A stretch of 64,000 nt of DNA from Catonia carolina (Eukaryota > Arthropoda > Insecta > Hemiptera > Achilidae): NCBI GenBank assembly GCA_035578175.1, contig JAQMRL010000003.1, positions 54,358,672 to 54,422,671 on the forward strand, given 5' to 3'. Below are positions 55,861 to 64,000 of the stretch, one piece after another. A program made the translations under genes and the position numbers. The notes under the pieces are model-generated. The model was not told the origin of the DNA, ran no database searches, and was given only the letters and a program-made list of their open reading frames with translations. Within the stretch, counting starts at the first letter, position 1, and each line of letters starts with the position of its first letter.

Positions 55861-57586
55861 AAAATTTTTTAAGTTGCATATTTTAGTCCGATATTATGTT
55901 GTGAATTATTTTTACCATAGAGGTTTTAAATATTTGTGTGAAATAATTTCAATATCAGTTTCCTTGCACATTTTTATTAAGCTGTTCATTTTTTTCTTGT
56001 AAATATTCTTGTGTTCTTTATATATATATGTGTGTGTGAATAGGTGAACTTCTTACAGGAATTTAGAAAAGAGAACTCTGTTTTTGGAATGATGTAGAAT
56101 TAAAATTTATTGTTCCTATGTAATCCTATGTAGGAATTGGTAGTGTTTTTGATTCGTTGGCGAATTAAACTGTAAAGAACTCAAAATTAATTTATTGCAA
56201 ATCTGCTACAGTAATCATTATTGAAATAAATAATTTTCAACTGTTTTTACAGTTAAATTTCTCAAATCTTGAATTTTTATTTCAGAAATATTCAGTGCTT
56301 CAATTGACTCTATAAGACTTATGACCGCTGTGTTATTATTTGATATTGAAGACCGGTTTTGAAAAACAAACATGTTATCTTTATTCTGTTTTTATAATTT
56401 TAGTTACTGTCTTTGAGGGGTAAGATCCTTTCTCCTAATTAATAATAATTTAGATGACAGATTTAGTTCTCGGTAACTTGAATGGGTCTACTGAACTCAA
56501 TAAGTTTGTCAGTAATTTTCTAATAAATGTCTTAATAATTTAAAAATATTTGCTACAATATTAAATTACATTAGACAATTCACAATTTAAAACTTAAATT
56601 TTAAGATATTTAATATCTTTTACTTTGTAAATTCAGTGTTCAGTGAAGTTTGTATTCGAGTTACTTCATGTGAATGATAAAAATGTGGTTTTTTTAATGA
56701 AAACAAAAAATAAAGTCAGTTCCATTTTATTTGCTTTATTGTTGCAGAATTACGTAATGTTAAATTTGCCGAAATAATGTTCTGTTACTTGATAGCTTTG
56801 CTGGCGATTTCTAGTTATTAGATTTTGTATTATATGTTATTAGGTTAACAGAATCTTTTATTGAGTTAGTTTTTTTTACTGGTATTAACCTATTTGATAA
56901 TTTTGTCCAGAAGTTAAATAATGGATTACATCTTTTGAAAGTTGTACATGTTTGTTTCCTTTTGTACGCAGGCTCATTGAATATGATTTTATCATCTATG
57001 TAGATAAAAATAAAAAATATGCAGACTAATTTTGTTTAGATTTCTCAAAAAATTGTGTATTAAACTGTTTTTTAAAAATTGTATAGTATTTCCAAACTCA
57101 AAAATACCAGGTTGATATTGGGCTGTGGCCAAGAACTTTTCATTGGATTCTTTTGTAGATTTTCAATCCTGTCCCAAGTGCTAACTATTTAAATGTTTCT
57201 ATTTGTTTTAATAACATAGGAAACTTCTTGCCTTATTTAGCTAAATATTTTTCTATTTGAAACTTAATTTCTTACTAACTTATTACCACAAACTCATTAT
57301 TAAGGAAAACCCAGAGACTTCATAGTCTTATCGATGTATCAACTTAACAAACTAATTATGTACTTTGAGATTGCATGATTGTTTCTTTATACCTGTGAAA
57401 ATTGTAAAAAATTTGAAACCTAAATTGTGTTGCACCATAAATAACCATTCATCAGTATTACTATATTAGGTACAACTCCACTTAACCAACTCGAATTAGA
57501 TACCCAGGTAAAAATATTTGGTGTTCAAGTACTGATTGGAAAATACATTAATTCAGTACTTTCAGTGGTTCAAAAGTTTTTCAGAA

Positions 57587-57990
57587 GCAATTTTCAACAT
57601 CTTTCTTTACCCTTGGTGAGTTTTTATTGGTATTTCATAAATATTCTCTGGGTCTTGTAGTCATAAATTAATTTTATATTAAAAGTGGAGTTTATATGAA
57701 GTCTAGATGGCCTACTAGAATTTTCTTTCAACATTTAAACCTCGTTTATTATCGAGAACCTGTTAATAAATTATATTATTATAGATATTCAAGTAATTAA
57801 GTCTTAAAAAAATTTTAAAGGCAATTTTCAACATCTTTGTGTAATCATTTTGAGTTTTTTTGTATTTCTTGAACTTTCTGGGGTTTTTAAGGGTATGCAA
57901 TTTTATATCAAGTTTGGATTTTATAGGAAGTGTTAAAATGATGTCAATAGGCCTCTTGGCAAATGTATGAGCTTCGTTACTGTTACGAAT
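57587..57990. repeat. Diverged direct repeat, 2 copies
   Basis: GCAATTTTCAACATCTTT at 57587 and 57822, each followed by TGAGTTTTT, a CTCTGGGTCTTGTAG/TTCTGGGGTTTTTAAG block and a TTTTATAT..A.GT...TTTATA block. Spacing about 235 bases. Non-coding. Confidence 0.55.
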
Positions 57991-59194
57991 CTTTAATTAC
58001 TTCTTTTTCATAATACTAATGGAAGGAAGACCCTAGTTTAATTAATTAGTTATAAATGGATGTTATTTATTAAGACTGAATTCTTTGAAAACCAATCTTG
58101 TAATTAATATCATATCTGTGATGTTGATCTTTTTATTAAAATAGATATGTTCTAGTAGGGGGTCGTTTTGTCATTAAGGAGATTATAGCATTACAGCAAA
58201 ATAGTGTTCGCAGCATGTTCTACGTTTTTGGAACGAAATAACTGTTCCCTGAACTGTGGGAGGGTGATTCTGTGTTTAAATGACATAGGGAAGAGGACGG
58301 TCTGTTGCTATTTTTGGCTTAGCAGAATGAAATGCATGTGTTCAACTGTTTCTCTCTGTGGCTCATCTTCTATCTTATTCTGAATCTTACAATATTCTTT
58401 TATCCATTTTTCATCTTCATTTCAGCTCATTCAGACCGAGTTTACTTATATATTTCATTTATGATCCGTAAAATTTATCTATTTAATAAAATTTATGACT
58501 CAGCGTTTTTTTTTTAACTACCTATAATGTAGAGAAAATTATTTCCCGCCATTAAAACTGTTTAATAGCTTCCCTTTTCTTTGAAACGTGGTCGGCTAAA
58601 ACACACTCTGATAAAAAGAACGGCGTCAATGTGCTTGTGCTACTATTCTATTGTAATTTATATTGCGACGTTGTCAGATCTAAACTACGCTAATGATAAT
58701 ACTGACTGAAATAAAAAAAAAACCTCACATATCAAATTGCAATTACGCCTAAATAATTTAACGATAAGAAGTCGAGATAATAAAATAAAATGATCAAAAA
58801 TTATTTAAAAAATATTGTGAGATAATTAATTGATATGTTTGTTCTAATGTCCTTATAAAATTGGAACTTGGCTTATATTTTAAGAAGTTAATATTCACTA
58901 AAGACAACCGTATTGATAAGAAACTGTACGTTCGTAACGTTTATATCTATTAGTGTTTATGTGTAATTAGTAAATAGATTAAAATTATCAGTGTTACAAT
59001 AAGTTAGTACACAAATAATTGTAATTACTATTTTAATTATAATGGTTATTGCCTTACTTCTTTATTTAACTACTGTCATTAAATTTGCCGCAAATTCTGT
59101 TTTTCAATTTACATCTTTTTAAAATGTAGTTACAGATTTAAGGCTTTTTTACAATTTCCAAGACAGAATTGTCAAGCAAATTCCTTGCTTTTAG

Positions 59195-60570
59195 GAAAAA
59201 AAAATCTGGTGTAAAATATTCACGCGGTTTTCTCTTGCCAATGTAAATTATGTGAAATATAACCTTATGTTTAATCATGAGTGAATGACACAAATGGAAA
59301 TCAACTTCTGTAGAATTTAAAAAATACTAAATAATTAATTGACGCCAAAGTAAGCTCTAGAAATGAAAGCTCTTAAATGAAGGAAAGTATCGTTTTTATG
59401 TCGGTTTTTCGAAATTGATATTTATCGGATATACTTGTTTTTAGATCTCCTGAACCCGAAAAACATAATTTTAGCGATTGGGCTGTCTGTGTTTAAACAA
59501 AATGTCTCAAGAACGGATTAGCGTACGAATTTTAAACTTGGAACTTCAGTTAGGTACCACTATGGACCCGACACGAACATTTCTTTCAAAATCGGTCAAC
59601 CTGAAGTAGTAGTTTATTCGTGTAATTTTTTATCATTTATCATAAACGGCTCCTACGTTTTTTTTTTTTTAAATCGCCTCATTTACTACATTTTTTTATG
59701 CTCTACAAAATAGGGTAAGGGAAATAGGGTAGGGTCTGATGAAATTCTTGGAGGCCTGTGCTTTTCGAAGAACCTTTTTTTTAAGATTGTGGCTTCAATA
59801 TGCATTTTAGGGCAAAAGTGTATATAATTAAAGTTGTAGAACATTAAAAAATCTTTAACTTTTATTTCAAAACTTTTTTGTACTACGCTTAGTTTAGCAG
59901 CAATTAGTGATTTTCTTTTTTTCATCAAAATCTGTAAAAAATTGTATTTTGTACGATTACTGCCTTAGTAATGCATTTTACGACATAAGTGTGTATAATA
60001 AAGTTATTGGAAATTAAAAAGCCGACAACTTTTTTAAGCATTCTTCGCTACAGTGTCTAGTTTAGAGGGAATTCTGATTTTCCGTATTTTTAAGTTCTAC
60101 AAAGGTGATGTTCATTTTGCGTCATTCAATCATGATTAAAATCAACTTATGTTTTTCATTTTACACTGTTTACTCATGATAAAACTTAAGTTGTATTGTT
60201 CATTATCTACATTAGCAAGAGAAAGTCGTGTGAGTATCTCGCCAGATTTTTTAATATTGCGGCCGTACTCTGGATTATAGGGAAAAAAGTATATATAACT
60301 TAAGTTATAGAAAAATTAAAACCTTCCAATTTTATTTTTAAATTTTTTTTCTGCAGAGCTTAGTGTACCGTCAATTAGTGATTTTCCGTAGTATTTTTAA
60401 GGTGGAACAGAAGTTGATTTTCATTTTACGTCATTTACTCACGATTGAAGTTATAGGTTATGTTTTTATTTTACTTTGTTTACTACTAATGATTAAACGT
60501 ACATTATGTTTTATTATTTACATTGGCTAAAGAAAGTCGTGTGTATGTGTTTTACACCAGATTTTTAGTA
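59195..60570 (+). repeat. R1 repeat copy 5 (inverted terminus plus full copy)
   Basis: 59195-59380 is an R1 right end in minus orientation (TCTGGTGTAAAATATTCACG, TTTCTCTTGCCAATGTAAAT). From about 59385 a plus-strand copy begins (AGGAAAGTATCGTTTTTATG) and runs through three subrepeats to the terminus GTGTTTTACACCAGATTTTT at 60565. Head-to-head arrangement. Confidence 0.75.
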
Positions 60571-60759
60571 ATGTTGGCCTACGTATCCGTGACTTTTTAA
60601 ATCTATGGCAATGCGTTAGCACATTAGTTTCTAAACTTCGATGAAAAGTATTTTTTTCATTTTTGTTTTATACCGTTTTTAAAACTCACAATTATTTTTT
60701 TTACATTGGCAAGTTTGTTAAACAGGTTATTTATACAACAAAAAACAAATACAGAAACT

Positions 60760-61190
60760 CATACTATATATTTTACCATTACCAAAATAACGCTTAGTTT
60801 AGCGGTAATCAGATTTTCATGAAAATCTGATAAAAATAAATCAGTTTTTTTTAAATTTCGGCCGTAGTATCCATTTTACGATAAAAATGCATGTAATCAC
60901 ATTTATAGGAAATTAAAAGACCTACAACTTTACATTTGCAACTATTTAGAGCATTCTACAGAGCCTAGTTTAGCTTCAAAAAGTTATTTTCCGTATTTTT
61001 GAGCCAAACCAAGGTTGGTTCATTTTGCATCATTTACTCGTGATTAAAAAAAAAAGGTTATGTTTTTTTTAGGTTAGTTTTTTTGTTTATTTCCAATGTT
61101 TTATTACTAATTTTAGGTTATATTGTTCATTGTTGGCATTGGCAAGAGAATGTTATGTGTGTGTTTTACACCAGGTAGTAATGTTGGCCT
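60760..61190 (+). repeat. R1 repeat copy 6, partial
   Basis: Starts in a CGCTTAGTTTAGCGG subrepeat and ends GGCAAGAGAATGTTATGTGT...TTTTACACCAGG. Left half missing. Confidence 0.75.
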
Positions 61191-61984
61191 GCATTTGTTA
61201 CTGTAGTTTTTAAACTTCGATGAAAAGTAATTTTGTTTTACAGTTTTTAAAGCTCACAAATTCTTTTTTTTAGATTGGCAAGTCTGTTTAGCAGTTTATT
61301 TATACAACGACAAACAAATACAGAAACTCATACTGTATTTACCATTACCAAAATAGATTGCTTCATATGTAAGCTTTTGAACTGCCTATTGTATTGTGTA
61401 ATAACCATTTTATTGCAGAGATATGAATGCATTTAGATTTTTTTCAAATATTTTTCTATTTAAATGTTTGTAGTGATGTAATGATGTTTTCGAAGTCTAT
61501 CTGTTGTATAGGTTTTCAAGTACATTACTGAAATCAGTGAATAGAATAGAGAGGTTGAAGATGACTATTTTTGAAATAACTGTTATTATATTTATATTAT
61601 GTTCTATTGTTATTGATTTTTATATAACATACTTATCTTTATCGATAAACAGTCATTTAGACGGGTTATCAATCTTATTGACAGAATTTAAAAAAAATAT
61701 ATACACCACTGTACAAATGAAGTGTAAATATTATAAAATGCAATAGTTGGTTATTTTTATTATTTCATTATACTAACTGTTTTTTTTCTCTCTTACTTAT
61801 GCCTTATTAAGTAGGCCATTGATTTTTTATGCCTATAAAATATTCATGAATAGTTTACCTACTGCGTAATTAATAACTAGGTAAATAATCACTATTTTAA
61901 AAAAAATTGTTATTGCGTAGTCCGTAATAGTGTATTTAACACTGTTAATTTAGTGTTAAATTAGCTAATATTGGCTTAAAAAAA

Positions 61985-62565
61985 AACGAAGGAGCCAATC
62001 AGAAGCAAAATTGTTATAGATGATAATATTTTGGAACAGATCTCCCACTTTCAGTTTTTAGGTTGCAACTTTACATACCAACAGGATAATTACAATAAGA
62101 TGCTCCGATTTCAGCAAATATGCGGAACTATCCACCGCACTTTAAAAAATAGAACCAGCAAAAACACGAAGGTGAGATTTTATAAAAACATTAGTATGTA
62201 GTGCCGACCCTACTCTATGGCAGTGAAACTATGGTGATATCAAAGCGAGAGGAGAGTCGATTTCAAGCATCTGAAATGAAATTTCTTCGACATACGTATG
62301 GGTGTAGTAGAGAAGATCGTTACAGGAATACCGAGATAAGGAAAGAACTCAACATTTTCTCAGAAAACAACAAGGTATCCCAGAACAGAATGCAGTGGTT
62401 AGGGCATGTAAACAGAATGCGGGAGGATAGGATACCTAAGCAGACACTGGGCTATAAGCCGGAGGGCAGGAGAGAACGAGGACGCCCGAGAAAGAGATGG
62501 GCACATTGAGAGGTTCGGAACAGGCAGAGATGCCTAATCCTTGAAAGGCAATAGAAGAAGAAGAA
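61985..62565 (+). mobile_element. LINE 3' fragment
   Basis: Decayed upstream part, then an open stretch LYGSETMVISKREESRFQAS, EMKFLRHTYGCSREDRYRNT, EIRKELNIF and RMQWLGHVNRMREDRIPKQT ending GRPRKRW before a stop. This is the end of a LINE ORF2. The 3' tail is GAAGAAGAAG. 5'-truncated. Confidence 0.8.
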
Positions 62566-62910
62566 AAAACTAGTGTGAAACTTTCACACGGCTTTCCCGT
62601 GGCAATGTAAATACCGAAAAATATATAACTTAAGTTTAATCATGAGCAAATGACGAAAAATGAAAATTAACCGCTGTTGGACGTTCAAATGCGCAAAATC
62701 GCTATTGAAGCTAAACTAAGGTCTGTGGAAAATATGTTTGAAATTAAAGTTGTAGAGTTTTTTGTATTTCCTATAACTTTGATTTATACACTTTTGTCGT
62801 ATAATAACTTACTTAGGCTAAAATCTTAAAAATACTTCATTTTTTACCGATTTTGAATAGGAAAATACAGAAAGTAACTAACGAACGCTAAACTTAGTCG
62901 TGATTAGAAT
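62566..62910 (-). repeat. R1 repeat copy 7, partial
   Basis: Begins CTAGTGTGAAACTTTCACAC and GGCTTTCCCGTGGCAATG, includes one CTAAACTAAGGTC subrepeat and fades near 62910. Directly follows the LINE tail. Confidence 0.7.
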
Positions 62911-63057
62911 TAGATTAAGTTTTTAATTTTACATTGTTTAATCATGATTAAACATAGGTTATATATTTCATTATTTATATGGCAAGTCCTGTCAGTGATT
63001 CATAACAGATTATTTTTTTCATTAGTTATCAATTTCTTACCACTCAAAACAGATATA

Positions 63058-63406
63058 CCCACCGAGTTGGTCTAGAGGTAAAGTCGCTGCGAGTCAGCTG
63101 TTTAACAGCTGATTTTTGGAGACGAAAGTTCCTGGGTCAAATCCTAGTAAAGGTAGTTATTTTTATATGGATTTGAATACTAGACAGTGCCGTCTACCGT
63201 TATACTACAGTTATACAGTGCCGTTACCGTTGTACTTAGATGGTTGGGGTTCAATTAACCATACTCTTTCAGGAATGGTCGGCCTGGGTCTGTACAAGAC
63301 TACACCTCATTTACATGTCATACACATCATCCACATCTCATTGGGTCATGGGATTGCTTATTGTTCTGAACTGAACAGATTGCAACGTACACACATTAGG
63401 AATATA
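63058..63406 (+). mobile_element. Full-length tRNA-derived SINE (SINE-1) with 12-bp target duplication
   Basis: A-box TGGTCTAGAGG at 63068-63078; B-box GGTCAAATCC at 63135-63144; conserved palindrome CAGCTGTTTAACAGCTG; body with GATGGTTGGGGTTCAATTAA and GGAATGGTCGGCCTGGGTCT. AAAACAGATATA flanks it at 63046-63057 and 63407-63418. This is the longest of three copies in the window (349 bp). Confidence 0.88.
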
Positions 63407-63749
63407 AAAACAGATATAAATAAAAAATATACTTGTACGTACATTTAAAAAATAAAGATAATGGTTTTTAAAAAATTTAAAGTAGCAACATTCTGATCAT
63501 TAGCGACTATTGTGGGTTAAGAAACGGTACGTTCCGAGGTGTAACATGTCCAGACTCTACCCGAAATTCGAACCCGGGAAATAATTTTTTATTTGTAATA
63601 TTTTGTTTACCATTTATCGTTAAAGACTACACCTAAGAACTGTAAATATTCCTGTAACTTTATCTCTGTAGCACGTATTCTCAATTTATTTTTAACCATA
63701 AGATTTTCCTCTTGCTTTCATCTATCTATTGTTTGCTTTGACGTGAAAG

Positions 63750-64000
63750 CTCTAAAGGCCTATTCCCACGGCTAGTTTACCAGTTGCTAGTACTAGCAAG
63801 ACCTATCAGTGCGTCGGTGACGGTTCCTACGACACTAGTTTACTGTCTGCTAGTACTAGCAGCTTATTAGTAACTAGCAACGTTTCAAAACGTTCACACC
63901 GAGCTAGTTTACTAGCGCTAGTCAGTCACGTGACCTTTTCTCCCCTACTAGTGGTAGTAAGCAACGTTCACACCGAGTTAGGTTACTAGCGCTAGTCAGT
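63750..64000. repeat. CTAG-rich tandem/MITE-like sequence cut by the window end
   Basis: CGTTCACACCGAG starts at 63891 and again at 63965 (74-base period), each followed by (T)TTACTAGCGCTAGTCAGT. The start CCTATTCCCACGGCTAG looks like the left terminus of a MITE. Many ACTAG/CTAGT palindromes. The right end is outside the window. Confidence 0.55.

Larger units (their letters stand above)
53425..59194 (+). other. orb2-like intron, left part
   Basis: Starts with GTGAGTG. About 5.8 kb of AT-rich sequence with no RRM-like or other supported exon. A weak tRNA-like fragment (55705-55800) and a diverged direct repeat (57587-57990) are the only structures noted. Confidence 0.6.

Noticed and set aside
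61504..61746. 80-codon frame with one hydrophobic segment
   Set aside because: Could be a small membrane protein, but it is AT-rich, has no recognised homologue or promoter, and lies among R1 repeats.
63555..63590. Minus-strand B-box-like CCCGGGTTCGAATTTCGGG
   Set aside because: No A-box at the proper distance and no tail; too little to call a SINE or tRNA.

Overview
The window is from a eukaryotic nuclear genome, most likely an insect. It is AT-rich, has GT-AG spliced genes with long introns, and is crowded with arthropod-type transposable elements: BEL/Pao, mariner and Tc1-like, Helitron, pogo-like, many LINE tails and tRNA-derived SINEs. I lean towards Hemiptera, but only weakly, from TE content and intron size. 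There is no prokaryotic gene organisation, rRNA gene or CRISPR array.

Two cellular genes can be supported, both on the + strand. The first is a PRADC1-like gene (secreted protein with a protease-associated domain). Its last four exons lie at 462-595, 5764-5879, 14533-14700 and 29285-29405; the first exon(s), with signal peptide and promoter, lie before the window. About 540 coding bases are spread over 29 kb because the introns are packed with repeats. The second is the 5' end of an orb2/CPEB2-4-like gene: a TATA/Inr core promoter near 52249-52283, a short 5'UTR with two tiny upstream ORFs, and a first coding exon 52438-53424 ending at a clear splice donor. Its RNA-binding exons are not seen, so 53425-64000 reads as intron.

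The main accessory feature is a nest in the last PRADC1-like intron. A dead mariner (16264-25779) is split by an apparently intact BEL/Pao retrotransposon (16612-24846, minus strand) with identical-looking 809-bp LTRs and a 5-bp GAGAC target duplication. Just upstream lies a near-perfect 939-bp foldback element (14920-15858) made of two inverted copies of a Tc1/mariner-like transposase 3' half.

The rest is layered repeats. An AT-rich non-coding family, here called R1, occurs at least eight times, and one copy ends at the exon 2 splice acceptor of the PRADC1-like gene. A terminal-inverted-repeat family I do not recognise (4481-5679, 11046-11874) has one copy inserted in R1. There are Helitrons with the CTAG end, pogo-like TIR elements, a Harbinger-like remnant with a MADF fragment, several tRNA-derived SINEs with target duplications, and a dozen LINE 3' relics. 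One LINE is inserted in another, with its empty site preserved elsewhere in the window.

I found no convincing new multi-gene system. The most unusual signals are the R1 family at the splice acceptor, the foldback element inside an intron, and a GC-rich tandem array of small tetraloop hairpins at 42928-43150.
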